A DNA stretch of 27,541 nt from Nitrospirota bacterium (GCA_023480765.1 JAMCWZ010000102.1:1-27541); one strand, 5' to 3'. Shown: positions 19,249-27,042, counted from the stretch's first letter. Numbers and translations: made by a program. The notes: generated by a model not told the origin, from the sequence alone.

Positions 19249-20403
19249 CTATCCCCCTTCCCTCAAAGGATTCCCCGTGCAGTCAACCAGTATAGCCTGT
19301 TGTATGTGAGCTTCATCCAGTGAACAGCAGAGGTTGGAGGAGGGGGGGGATGGAGGATTCGTATAATTGAAGGTGATATATGTTGCCTGATTCTTCCCCG
19401 TCTCGATAAAGCAAAACACTTTCCCATCGTACATGCGGGATGCTTTTTCTCCATGAACAACACTAATGACATTCTCGACCAGTATATCGGCAGAAAAATG
19501 TGCGGTTGAGCCTGCCTTGGAAACAGGAAGATTTGTTGTATCTCCCACCACGAAAATATTTTCTTGCCCCTCCATCTGAAGAGTCTGCTTGTTTGTCGGG
19601 ATCCATCCTCCCTCACCAAGATTATTGTCGAGAATCACTTTTGCCCCCCGATGAGGAGGGATAGTGATCAAAAGATCAAACGGAACAGTCGACCCTTCCA
19701 GGCTGGTCAAGGTTTTCTTTTCCGCATCGACTTCTTTCATGTTGAAAAAGGTTTCCGAACGGATGTTTCGCTCTGCAAAAACAGGAACAGCCCATTGGGC
19801 GACAGCAGGTATGGTATGAAGCGCTCCTACGGGGTAGGTGTAAAGAATATCCGACTTGTCCCTAATTCCACGATGGCGGAGGTAATCGTCCAACATGAGC
19901 GTAACTTCAAGGGGTGCAACCGGGCATTTATGAGGAACGCCCATTGCCACAACAATTTTCCCCCCGGAAAACTCCCGCAAGGCAGTTCGAAGTTTTAGTG
20001 CTCCCTCTTCGGTATAGAACCAGTGCCCTGCTTTTTCAAGACCCGGAATGAGGTCCGGTCGGGGGACAGACCCTGTCGCAATGACCAATACATCAAAAGA
20101 ATACTCACGCTTGGAGGAAGAAACGAGTTTTTTTGCTGGAAGGTCAATCTTTTCGATCGGATCCACAACAAAATCGACAAGAGGATCCAAAAGAGATTTC
20201 TGTGGCCTTTTGATCTCTTCGGGACGCACAAGGTCAAATGGGAGATAGAGCCAGCCGGGCTGATAACTATGGGTATCCGTGTTGCCCAGAAGCGTCAACG
20301 AAATAGATCCGGACTTGATCTCTGAAGGGATTTTGCGTGCAATCTGATTCGCCACAATTGTTCCGGCAATACCACTTCCTAGAACAACAATTTTTTTTGA
20401 CAT
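19249..20403 (-). CDS. Sulfide:quinone-oxidoreductase-like FAD protein, C-terminus frameshifted
   Basis: A flavoprotein with the N-terminal dinucleotide fold VVLGSGIAGTIVANQIA, the FAD-site end IFVVGDTTNLP (residues 283-293), and SQR-like Cys160 (in PHKCP) and Cys331 (in KVFCFIETG). SQR enzymes oxidise sulfide and reduce quinone at the membrane; the third SQR cysteine is not evident, so another donor is possible. As read it ends NPLREGG, unlike the family. In the next frame, after the C8 run at 19342-19349, it reads SAVHWMKLTYNRLYWLTARG, the amphipathic Trp/Tyr tail typical of this group, stopping at 19263. Removing one base restores it. The ATG has GGAGG seven bases upstream. Confidence 0.88.
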   Translation of the reverse strand: MSKKIVVLGSGIAGTIVANQIARKIPSEIKSGSISLTLLGNTDTHSYQPGWLYLPFDLVRPEEIKRPQKSLLDPLVDFVVDPIEKIDLPAKKLVSSSKREYSFDVLVIATGSVPRPDLIPGLEKAGHWFYTEEGALKLRTALREFSGGKIVVAMGVPHKCPVAPLEVTLMLDDYLRHRGIRDKSDILYTYPVGALHTIPAVAQWAVPVFAERNIRSETFFNMKEVDAEKKTLTSLEGSTVPFDLLITIPPHRGAKVILDNNLGEGGWIPTNKQTLQMEGQENIFVVGDTTNLPVSKAGSTAHFSADILVENVISVVHGEKASRMYDGKVFCFIETGKNQATYITFNYTNPPSPPSSNLCCSLDEAHIQQAILVDCTGNPLREGG

Positions 20404-20569
20404 CGTTTGCCCTCCTTCAAATAAGGATCCATCCTCGAAGACATTGACCCTGCTGGAAATCTGAATAAAAATGCGCTACCGTTCAAAATTGGGGCGAAGA
20501 CTGTTTTTCATGGACCGGATGAAACATGCTTCTCCAGCCCAGATCTTATGACCAGATATGACTGCACCT

Positions 20570-20655
20570 TGGTGCGAGAGGCGGGAGTTGAACCCGCACG
20601 GAGTTTCCCCCGCCAGATCCTAAGTCTGGTGCGTCTGCCGTTTCGCCACTCTCGC
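20570..20655 (-). tRNA. leuW: tRNA-Leu (anticodon TAG)
   Basis: This is an 86-nt class II tRNA. The acceptor stem GCGAGAG pairs with CTCTCGC, with an A discriminator and encoded CCA. The anticodon stem CCAGA/TCTGG encloses CTTAGGA, giving TAG. The T arm has GGTTCAACTCC. It stands alone upstream of the flavoprotein on the same strand, separated by about 165 bases. The plus-strand membrane gene starts just beyond its 5' end. Confidence 0.97.
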
Positions 20656-20669
20656 AGTTTGTCTTGAGA

Positions 20670-20675
20670 ATTCTA
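20670..20675 (-). promoter_or_regulatory. Possible -10 element of tRNA-Leu
   Basis: TAGAAT on the minus strand lies 14 bases before the tRNA-Leu 5' end, the right distance for a -10 box, but no good -35 hexamer is visible 16-18 bases upstream. It would sit across the start of the divergent plus-strand gene. This is a weak call. Confidence 0.35.
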
Positions 20676-20684
20676 GCGAAAAAG

Positions 20685-21725
20685 ATGAATAAAATCATGC
20701 ACGAACGGAATAATCTTTTTTGGGAATTCCTAAGCGGTATCTTATTGCTATCAGTAGATTTGTATATTATTCTCCATGGCCTTCGTACCGAAACACCCGT
20801 TCTCAACTTTCCACTGCTCGCCCTGTTGCATACATTAGCCGTTCTTGTCGTTCTCCCCTCTGTTCTCCTGGGCAAGTTTCCCTTCTCAAGAGTTGCCCGA
20901 AGAGGCGAGATGCTGGTCATTATTGGAGGCATCACACTTATTATCGGATTCTTATTTGTACCAAGATCCCTCGTCATAGCCGAATCCGGACTGATGCTCC
21001 TGACCGGAGCATGGGTCCTGCAAAGGATCCTTCCAGAGCATTCTTGTTATGGCAGTCCCGCTCCGGAGCGTGGTCTTTTCTGGGGGCTCCTTTTGACTGC
21101 TCTCACGGGAATCTTTTTGGGACTCACGCTAGCTCGCCCATCGATCGATCCCATCCCTTTCCGGGGGATTCTCCTTCATGGATTTATGGGGATTGCATTT
21201 ACGCTGACTTCTTTTTCCGTGATTTTCAGCAGTCCGGAACCCGGTATCCGCTGCTCTATCCGAAGAAACCTGACAGTTGTGTTCTACCTGTTAGGGATTG
21301 CATGTCTTTTTACCCTTCCGTTGACCAAAAACATCTTGCCATGGATCATGGCCTCACTTCTTTTTCTCCTTGGGGCTCTTTTTTTGGGATATCGCCCCCA
21401 TCGGACTCAGTCGTTTACCGGGATTCTTATATTGACTGGAGTTATTATCATCTTGTCCAATGCAGGCTGGAAAGTGTCACCTGGCTCTTCAATGACCTTT
21501 TTCCTATTGGCATGGCTTTATCTTCTGGCAGGCATGTCTTTCAGTTCGGAATTGTCTGGTCGATTACCTGGACTAACGGGAAGCCTCATCTTCCTTTTCG
21601 GCGTTTGGGAGTCCCAAAAGGGGTATCTGTATACCGGTTTTCTAATCCACTTCCTAACCGTAATAACAGTTGTCATCCTCCCTGTTTTTCAGAGGACCCG
21701 TCAAAAAGTGGGAGTCGACCTTTAG
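20685..21725 (+). CDS. Polytopic (about 12 TM) membrane protein of unknown function
   Basis: About 346 residues from the ATG at 20685, nearly all hydrophobic, with roughly 12 predicted transmembrane segments and short loops. I do not recognise the family. Four histidines fall inside or at the edge of predicted helices (in IILHGL, ALLHTLAV, ILLHGFMG and FLIHFLTV), which could hint at heme or metal ligation as in NnrS-like proteins, but this is speculation. The start is uncertain: TTG 20664, ATG 20685 and ATG 20697 are in frame and none has a good ribosome site. It runs opposite to most of the window and converges on rimO with a 25-base gap. Confidence 0.75.
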   Translation: MNKIMHERNNLFWEFLSGILLLSVDLYIILHGLRTETPVLNFPLLALLHTLAVLVVLPSVLLGKFPFSRVARRGEMLVIIGGITLIIGFLFVPRSLVIAESGLMLLTGAWVLQRILPEHSCYGSPAPERGLFWGLLLTALTGIFLGLTLARPSIDPIPFRGILLHGFMGIAFTLTSFSVIFSSPEPGIRCSIRRNLTVVFYLLGIACLFTLPLTKNILPWIMASLLFLLGALFLGYRPHRTQSFTGILILTGVIIILSNAGWKVSPGSSMTFFLLAWLYLLAGMSFSSELSGRLPGLTGSLIFLFGVWESQKGYLYTGFLIHFLTVITVVILPVFQRTRQKVGVDL

Positions 21726-21750
21726 GCAGAAGGGGAACACCTTTTTCACT

Positions 21751-23202
21751 TCACTCGGAAGACTCTTCCTCCGGAACAGAAGTTTCCCAGACTTCAACGT
21801 CGTATGCGTGAACTCTTTTGACCCGACATTGAACGATACTTCCCTGAGATGCTTCTCCACTCAAAACAAGCACTTCTCCATCGATCCCGTCCGGAGCCAT
21901 CCCTTCCAGCCTTCCCGACAAAATCAGAGGGGACTGTTCGGACGGTCCCTCGATTAAAACCGGCATCACTTTTCCTGGCCAGTCCTTTTTTTTATCGAGG
22001 GAAATTGCCTTCTGAATGCCCATCAGTCTCTTGCGCCTCTGCGTTTTTATCCGGGCAGGAACTTGCCCATCCATATCAAAGGACGGGGTTCCTTCTTCAC
22101 GAGAGAAAGGGAAGACCCCAACGTGATCCAGTCGAGCCCAATTCAGAAACTCTTCAATTTCGAGAAATTCTTCCTCCGTCTCACCGGGAAAGCCGACAAT
22201 GAATGTGGTCCGCAGAGTAATTTCAGGTAGTATCTTGCGTATCCGATCAATAAGTCGCATGGTGGATTCCCTGTTTCCAGGCCGGTTCATTCTTTTCAGG
22301 ACTGTTCCACTGACATGCTGAAAGGGAATATCAAGATACTTTAATATCGTGGAAGAATCCCTGATGACCTTCAAAAGCCGGTCTGTCACCTGGGTCGGAT
22401 AGGCATACAACAATCGCACCCATGGAATCCGTCCGATCCGGTCGATCTCCTCCAGGAGACGCGGCAACCCTTCTCCGTCCTCCAGGTCACTTCCATAACG
22501 GGTCAAATCCTGAGCGATAAGTGTCACTTCCTGAACACCCTCGTCTGCCAACATTCGCACTTCCTCCAGAAGGCTTTCCCTCGTCCGGCTGATCTGGAGA
22601 CCACGAGACAGAGGGATTGAACAAAAGGAACAAGTGTGGTCGCATCCCTCTGAAATCTTCAGGTAGGCCCGATGTGACGGAGTCAGTCGTTTCCGTCTGA
22701 ACGGAATAGAAGCAGGCGATATGAGAGGAGTTGAAGAAAAGACGTCCTTTGTCATCGGGGAAACCAGCCGTTCGGCAATTGAGGCTTCCTCGGAGGGCGA
22801 CAGAAGCATATCCACTTCAGGCAAAAGACCCGGAAGCTCATCCTTATAGCGAGAAATCAGGCAACCCGTACCCACAAGAATCTTTGCTTTGCCGTTTTCC
22901 TTGTACTGTGACATTTCAAGGAGGGTATCGATAGATTCTTTCCGGGCATCTGTCACAAAACTGCATGTATTGACCACAATGACTTCCGCTTTCTCCAGAT
23001 CGGGAATCACCTGGAAACCTTTTTCCGACAGCGCATGAATCATGGACTCCGTATCGACCAGGTTCTTGGGGCATCCAAGACTGACGATACCGACAGTCTT
23101 CTCCTTCAGTTCTGTGATGTTGGCGGGAGACCACTTCTGCCCGGATGGCGATTCGTCCTCATTGATATCCTTCACATTTTCATCCCTCTGATCCCGGGAC
23201 AT
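21751..23202 (-). CDS. rimO: Ribosomal protein S12 methylthiotransferase RimO
   Basis: RimO is a radical-SAM enzyme that adds a methylthio group to the beta carbon of a conserved Asp in S12. From the ATG at 23202 it is 483 residues. The N-terminal UPF0004 domain has Cys44 (in GCPKNLVD), Cys80 and Cys114 for one Fe-S cluster. The radical-SAM cluster cysteines are 187, 191 and 194 (CDHTCSFC). A C-terminal TRAM-like domain follows. I chose 23202 because GGAGG lies eight bases upstream; the first in-frame ATG (23250) adds 16 non-homologous residues. The N-terminus is about 35 residues longer than usual. Its substrate, S12 Asp89, is encoded at 2709-3083. MiaB is less likely given the GCPKNLVD motif. 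Confidence 0.94.
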   Translation of the reverse strand: MSRDQRDENVKDINEDESPSGQKWSPANITELKEKTVGIVSLGCPKNLVDTESMIHALSEKGFQVIPDLEKAEVIVVNTCSFVTDARKESIDTLLEMSQYKENGKAKILVGTGCLISRYKDELPGLLPEVDMLLSPSEEASIAERLVSPMTKDVFSSTPLISPASIPFRRKRLTPSHRAYLKISEGCDHTCSFCSIPLSRGLQISRTRESLLEEVRMLADEGVQEVTLIAQDLTRYGSDLEDGEGLPRLLEEIDRIGRIPWVRLLYAYPTQVTDRLLKVIRDSSTILKYLDIPFQHVSGTVLKRMNRPGNRESTMRLIDRIRKILPEITLRTTFIVGFPGETEEEFLEIEEFLNWARLDHVGVFPFSREEGTPSFDMDGQVPARIKTQRRKRLMGIQKAISLDKKKDWPGKVMPVLIEGPSEQSPLILSGRLEGMAPDGIDGEVLVLSGEASQGSIVQCRVKRVHAYDVEVWETSVPEEESSE

Positions 23203-23314
23203 ATGGAAAACCTCCGGCATATTGATTATTATGGCTTCAGCCTTTGGCATCCTTCACCTGAAGGACACCGTTTCCCGGACGTACCGGGCTTCATTCCTGA
23301 GAAAGGCCCATTTC

Positions 23315-23767
23315 ATGAAATGGCTTCTAATAATCCTGATATTCAGCGTCATAGGGGTCGGATATCTTGTCGTGCAGTCCGGACAGAACTCGCAGAAACT
23401 GGGAAAGATTCAAAATCAGGTCACTACACTTCAGTCCCAACTGAACAAAGAGAAACTGGATGCCCTGAAATCCCTGCGGGGAGTCAAGCGCTCCCTTCAC
23501 CTCCATATGGCTGAATCTTCTATTGAAGATGCCGTCCACGACATTCTGGACCAGAACTATGGACAAGCCGATTCCGCAATACGATCAGCACAGGACAACG
23601 TTAAAAAAGCCCGTTTAGACAAGGACGTGTCGGGAAATCTGACGGAAGCGGAAAAACTGCTGGGCTTATCCCTCGAGGAGGCCAGGAAACTCGATCCAAA
23701 AACTGTTTCCACCCTCAACGAAGCGGACCGGGATATTCGAAAAGAAATCTCCGGGTCCGCAAGCTAA
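23315..23767 (+). CDS. Small membrane-anchored coiled-coil protein, unknown function
   Basis: 150 residues from the ATG at 23315, which has AAGG eight bases upstream; longer reading is possible from 23222 but lacks a ribosome site. An N-terminal hydrophobic segment (LLIILIFSVIGVGYLVV, residues 4-20) looks like a signal anchor. It is followed by a likely coiled coil (LGKIQNQVTTLQSQLNKEKL) and further charged helices to the end. I do not recognise a family. It is divergent from rimO and convergent with the small DUF4177-like gene, ending seven bases before that gene's stop. A periplasmic protein anchored in the inner membrane is the simplest reading. Confidence 0.72.
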   Translation: MKWLLIILIFSVIGVGYLVVQSGQNSQKLGKIQNQVTTLQSQLNKEKLDALKSLRGVKRSLHLHMAESSIEDAVHDILDQNYGQADSAIRSAQDNVKKARLDKDVSGNLTEAEKLLGLSLEEARKLDPKTVSTLNEADRDIRKEISGSAS

Positions 23768-23774
23768 AACAGGG

Positions 23775-23945
23775 TCAACCGGGGATTTCGTCCGGACGAC
23801 GTTTGAAGATGCACTGGTAAGGAACTTCCGGGTTGTTCATGACAATAACCTGAACAAGCTCCCAGCCTTCTTCCCCAATGAAATTCAGCTGGTTTTCCAC
23901 CTGCTCCCGGCTGACACCGAATACCCGGTATTCCCAGGAGGCCAT
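23775..23945 (-). CDS. DUF4177-like small protein
   Basis: This 56-residue gene reads MASWEYRVFGVSREQ near its start and contains IGEEGWELVQVI and YQCIFKRR. The pattern W-E-Y-R-V, then G-x-E-G-W-E-L-V, then F-K-R is that of DUF4177 proteins, small alpha/beta proteins of unknown role. The ATG at 23945 has GAGGG seven bases upstream. It starts three bases after the stop of the basic 74-residue gene, so the two are probably cotranscribed. A 62-residue reading in another frame over the same bases has no family resemblance. Confidence 0.8.
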   Translation of the reverse strand: MASWEYRVFGVSREQVENQLNFIGEEGWELVQVIVMNNPEVPYQCIFKRRPDEIPG

Positions 23946-23948
23946 TCG

Positions 23949-24173
23949 TCAACCCTCGCCTTTTCCTGTTTCTTTTTGGACCGGGAGCAAGCTTGTAAAA
24001 CGGGCTTTCTTCTGATGAACCCGGCGAAGACGCTTCTTGATCCTTTTCAGGTCCTTATCCTTTGGTTGATGGGTTTTATCGATCTTTTCCCGGAATTCCT
24101 GCCGCTTTGCTTTAAGTCCCTGACGACGAACATCTAATTTTTCGATTTTTCCTTTAACAATAGCCTCATCCAT
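23949..24173 (-). CDS. Short, strongly basic coiled-coil protein, unknown function
   Basis: 74 residues from the ATG at 24173, chosen because GGAGG lies ten bases upstream. It is very rich in Lys and Arg (for example KDKDLKRIKKRLRRVHQKKA) and is probably all helix. No signal peptide or membrane segment is seen. I do not recognise a family; a nucleic-acid-binding or ribosome-associated role would fit the charge but is only a guess. It follows rlpA by about 60 bases and sits just upstream of the DUF4177-like gene. Confidence 0.65.
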   Translation of the reverse strand: MDEAIVKGKIEKLDVRRQGLKAKRQEFREKIDKTHQPKDKDLKRIKKRLRRVHQKKARFTSLLPVQKETGKGEG

Positions 24174-24232
24174 GCAATACGTTCCTCCGGTTGATGACAC
24201 ATTAAAAATAAAAGTGAATACCGCCCCGTCTA

Positions 24233-24985
24233 CTATTGACGTACGACAAAAGCTTCTCCCAGATCCGACCGAAGGGTCCGGGCATAATCCCTGGCACGGG
24301 ACACGGATTGAAATCTTCCGATGCGAACCCGGTAAATTGTTCCGCCAGGGTAAGAAGACCTTACAATATGCGCATCCGGATAGCGATGAATTTTTTTCAG
24401 ATAGGTCTTCGCTTGGTCGTAAGACGTGAAGGAACCGACCTGCACTTCAAATTTCCCTTCCGCAAGACTTTCCTCCGGGGAAGGTTCTGAAGACCCGTTC
24501 AACACGGTCAATCGAACAGGAGCGGTCCCTCTCCCCAACATACCTATCTCATTCGCCGCTTTCCAGGACAAGTCGATGATACGCCCGCTGACAAAAGGTC
24601 CTCTGTCATTGATAACAACATCTACGGATCTTCCATTTTCCAGATTTTCCACCCGAACACGGGTACCGAGCGGAAGCGTCCGATGGGCTCCGGTCAGGGC
24701 ATCTTTCCGGAATATTGCCCCGCTTGCGGTTCTTTTGCCATAAAATGTCGGCCCATACCAGGAGGCGATCCCTGTTTCCTGGCCCTGAGAAAAAATATCT
24801 CCCTCTGATGGAGAAGTTTTTCCCCAAGGACCTTGCCTTCCCCCTCCGGAAAAATTTGAACGTCCCCACGGAGACGATTTGTAGGTCGAAGAACACCCCG
24901 CCAGAATAAAAAGCGTCAGCGCAAGAAAGGTCCCTGGACGCAAAAAAAAGTTCAGGCGTTCTTCAAGCTTCTGTGGATTCGTCAT
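24233..24985 (-). CDS. rlpA: RlpA-like septal lytic transglycosylase lipoprotein with SPOR domain
   Basis: RlpA proteins cleave peptidoglycan glycan strands lacking stem peptides. From the ATG at 24985 it is 250 residues. A lipoprotein signal ends in LAGC with lipid-bearing Cys31. A linker precedes the double-psi beta-barrel at about 73-162, with the conserved His in TGAHRTLPLGTRV (residue 101) and Asp in NDRGPF (127). A SPOR domain at about 178-249 (VQVGSFTSYDQA onwards) would localise it to the septum. Starts at 25024 (ATG with GGGG six bases upstream) and 25036 (TTG) are in frame and give a longer leader; I chose 24985 for the best signal-peptide length, though its ribosome site is poor. 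It overlaps the end of the DUF2232 gene. Confidence 0.9.
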   Translation of the reverse strand: MTNPQKLEERLNFFLRPGTFLALTLFILAGCSSTYKSSPWGRSNFSGGGRQGPWGKTSPSEGDIFSQGQETGIASWYGPTFYGKRTASGAIFRKDALTGAHRTLPLGTRVRVENLENGRSVDVVINDRGPFVSGRIIDLSWKAANEIGMLGRGTAPVRLTVLNGSSEPSPEESLAEGKFEVQVGSFTSYDQAKTYLKKIHRYPDAHIVRSSYPGGTIYRVRIGRFQSVSRARDYARTLRSDLGEAFVVRQ

Positions 24986-25910
24986 TTGCCGATGGACGGA
25001 TTTTTCGGAAGTCAAGCCAGACATCCAGAACCCCAATAATCCCCAACAACAACAGGATTAGCGGTTGTAAAAGAATGAAACCCGCCGAAATAATCCAGAA
25101 GAGTCGACCGAACTTCCGGCTTTTTGCATACGATACAATAACACCCGCCCCTTGTCCTACATACAGGATCGAAAGACTGAAAAAAAGATTGATTCCTGCA
25201 ATCCTGGCAGGGTGGACCGGAATTGCGACAAGGGCCAAAGACAGGATAAGAAAAAAAATCATCGGGTCCCAAAGGATCCATCGATCAATTCCGTACCCGA
25301 AGCCTGCGGCAGTCTTGCGGGAAAGAATCCCTTTGACCATCCCCATCAGAATCAGGGACGTCAGAAAGACCGTTGCGACAAAAACACCCGGGGTAAGCGA
25401 CAAAAAAGACAGAAAAAGCTCTGGTTCCATCTTCAGAATCAAGTTCTGATCCACGGCCGGAACCGGGGATGGTGCATTCTGAAGATAAAGATGGACGACT
25501 TGGTCGAAAGACCGGAAAAGCTCTTGCTTCAAACTCTCCAGGATCTTCCCCCCCGTCCGGAAATAAAAGAATCCCAAGATGAAGGAAAAAAAGGCGATCA
25601 TTTGAAGGGATATCGCGAAGACTGAAGAAGAAAAATCCTTATGCCGACGAACGAGCTCGCCGGCAAGAACCCCGGACATTCCTGCCCATGCGATATACAA
25701 TAACAAAGACAGGGGGTGTCGCGTCAGAAGTTCGACCAGAAGCCCGGAAAGAACCATCGCACCCACGCCCAACTGATAGCGATGGTAGGCAATTTGTGCC
25801 AAAGCCAGAGGTACGCCTGAAAACATGGCCACGAAGTATCCTGCTCTCGGGAAAAAAAATATTCCGACAAAAAGAGCTGCCGACGTGGAAGTCGTGAGCG
25901 CCAACGGCAC
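24963..25910 (-). CDS. DUF2232 (YybS-like) integral membrane protein
   Basis: Around 315 residues with multiple transmembrane helices, in the place where YybS-like DUF2232 proteins usually lie, directly after rpsR. The first segment (LALTTSTSAALFVGIFFFP), VPLALAQIAYHRYQLGVGAM and the helical repeats fit that family, whose function is not well established. The start is unclear. GTG 25910 begins 23 bases after the rpsR stop but has no ribosome site. An AGGA lies nine bases before a CTG at 25931. A TTG at 26018 would overlap rpsR by 85 bases. The usual next genes, rplI and dnaB, are absent; rlpA follows instead. Confidence 0.78.
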   Translation of the reverse strand: MPLALTTSTSAALFVGIFFFPRAGYFVAMFSGVPLALAQIAYHRYQLGVGAMVLSGLLVELLTRHPLSLLLYIAWAGMSGVLAGELVRRHKDFSSSVFAISLQMIAFFSFILGFFYFRTGGKILESLKQELFRSFDQVVHLYLQNAPSPVPAVDQNLILKMEPELFLSFLSLTPGVFVATVFLTSLILMGMVKGILSRKTAAGFGYGIDRWILWDPMIFFLILSLALVAIPVHPARIAGINLFFSLSILYVGQGAGVIVSYAKSRKFGRLFWIISAGFILLQPLILLLLGIIGVLDVWLDFRKIRPSANDESTEA

Positions 25911-25933
25911 AAAAGGGAATTTGGGTTTCAGGT

Positions 25934-26164
25934 CTACTTTTCCTCGGAAAAAGCAAAGAAGGCAACATTCCGCCCCTGCTTGATCGCAGCAGCGAGACTT
26001 CTCTGATGTCGAGAACAAGTTCCGGAGAGTCTCCTCGGGATGATCTTCCCTCTTTCCGTCAAAAATCCTTTCATCGTATTAATATCCTTGTAGTCAATTT
26101 CAAGCTTCTCAATACAAAATCTGCAAACTTTTTTGCGCTGGAACGATCTTGCCGGCAAACTCAT
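25934..26164 (-). CDS. rpsR: 30S ribosomal protein S18
   Basis: S18 binds with S6 in the 30S platform. The 76 residues include [20 protein letters not shown] and [19 protein letters not shown], the family core. The cysteine pair CRFC plus C-S-R-H suggests the zinc-binding (C+) form. The ATG has GGAGG eight bases upstream. It lies downstream of ssb in the usual rpsF-ssb-rpsR cluster, after a 58-base gap. Confidence 0.97.
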   Translation of the reverse strand: MSLPARSFQRKKVCRFCIEKLEIDYKDINTMKGFLTERGKIIPRRLSGTCSRHQRSLAAAIKQGRNVAFFAFSEEK

Positions 26165-26222
26165 CGGTTTGTCCTCCCCGAATTATGTCTGAGATAATAT
26201 TCTTCCTTCACAGTGAAGGATG

Positions 26223-26648
26223 TTAGAAAGGGATATCCCCATCACTTTCGGCTTCCATGGGAAATCCCTGAAAGCCAGTTTCTTCCTGAGGAGAGCTTCC
26301 TGTCGAAGAGGAAGCCGAGCGTCGCCCCGAGCCTACAAAGGTAATTGTCTGGGTGACGACCTCCACCTTACTTCTTTTCTGGCCTTCCTGTTCCCAACGA
26401 CGCTGTTGCAATCGACCTTCAATGAGAACGGGGGAACCTTTCTCCAGGTAATTCTTGACCAGGTCGGCCTGTTTGCCAAAGGTGACCACATCGATGTAGG
26501 ACACATCCTCCTTGGTTTCATTTTCCTGTCGATAGCGGTTATTGATCGCCAGGGTAAAAGAAGCCACCGGAGCTCCATCCCGCGTAAATCGCACTTCAGG
26601 ATCCCGGGTCAGATTCCCCATGAGAATGACTTTGTTATAGTTACTCAA
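26223..26648 (-). CDS. ssb: Single-stranded DNA-binding protein
   Basis: SSB coats single-stranded DNA in replication, repair and recombination. The 141 residues show an N-terminal OB fold (MSNYNKVILMGNLTRDPEVR to about residue 105), a flexible Ser/Gly/Gln-rich linker, and the acidic tip DGDIPF that recruits partner proteins. The start is TTG, overlapping the rpsF stop by four bases (TTGA), with GGGAG seven bases upstream. Overlap and weak start suggest coupling to rpsF. Confidence 0.97.
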   Translation of the reverse strand: MSNYNKVILMGNLTRDPEVRFTRDGAPVASFTLAINNRYRQENETKEDVSYIDVVTFGKQADLVKNYLEKGSPVLIEGRLQQRRWEQEGQKRSKVEVVTQTITFVGSGRRSASSSTGSSPQEETGFQGFPMEAESDGDIPF

Positions 26649-27013
26649 ACAGCTTCTCCCTCTCTCGTCGATCTGGGATGTTCGGACTTCTCTTCTCCTG
26701 CCCCTTCCGTGGAGGGAAGGATGAGCTTGTTCTTCCGTACAACCATCGTCTTGATAATGCGTTCATCAAGACGTGTCTGTCGGTCAAACTCCGCAACGTC
26801 TTCCGATTTCTGAAACTCGACAAAGAAAACGACATATTCGGCACGGCGCTCTTTTTTCAACTCGTAAGATAACCGCCTCTTGCCCATCTTCTGCACATGA
26901 TGAACTGTTCCCTCACGGGAAACAACAAGATTCTGAAACTTTCCGAGGACCGCAGCGATATCCTCCTCCGAAAGATTGGACTTGATCAGAAGAACACACT
27001 CATAAAATGCCAT
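26645..27013 (-). CDS. rpsF: 30S ribosomal protein S6
   Basis: S6 pairs with S18 on the 30S platform. The 122 residues begin MAFYECVLLIKSNLSEEDI, and the conserved KMGKRRLSYELKKERRAEYV follows. The C-terminus is extended and charged (GAGEEKSEHPRSTREGEAV). I chose the ATG at 27013: AAAGG lies eight bases upstream, while the in-frame GTG at 27016 is only five away. It is the first gene of the rpsF-ssb-rpsR cluster, after ychF. Confidence 0.97.
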   Translation of the reverse strand: MAFYECVLLIKSNLSEEDIAAVLGKFQNLVVSREGTVHHVQKMGKRRLSYELKKERRAEYVVFFVEFQKSEDVAEFDRQTRLDERIIKTMVVRKNKLILPSTEGAGEEKSEHPRSTREGEAV

Positions 27014-27042
27014 CACTGAAACCTTTCCGGGACATCAGCCCA

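Noticed and set aside
21726..21750. A possible bidirectional terminator between the 12-TM gene and rimO
   Set aside because: The only inverted repeat is a four-base AAGG/CCTT stem, too weak to call even though CCTTTTT follows it.
20720..21811. A 363-codon plus-strand frame overlapping the 12-TM gene
   Set aside because: Its product is Ser/Pro/Arg-rich with no membrane pattern or family likeness, while the other frame gives a coherent polytopic protein. It is a shadow frame.
23764..23952. A 62-codon minus-strand frame over the DUF4177-like gene
   Set aside because: It lacks a family match and a ribosome site; the alternate frame at 23775-23945 has both.
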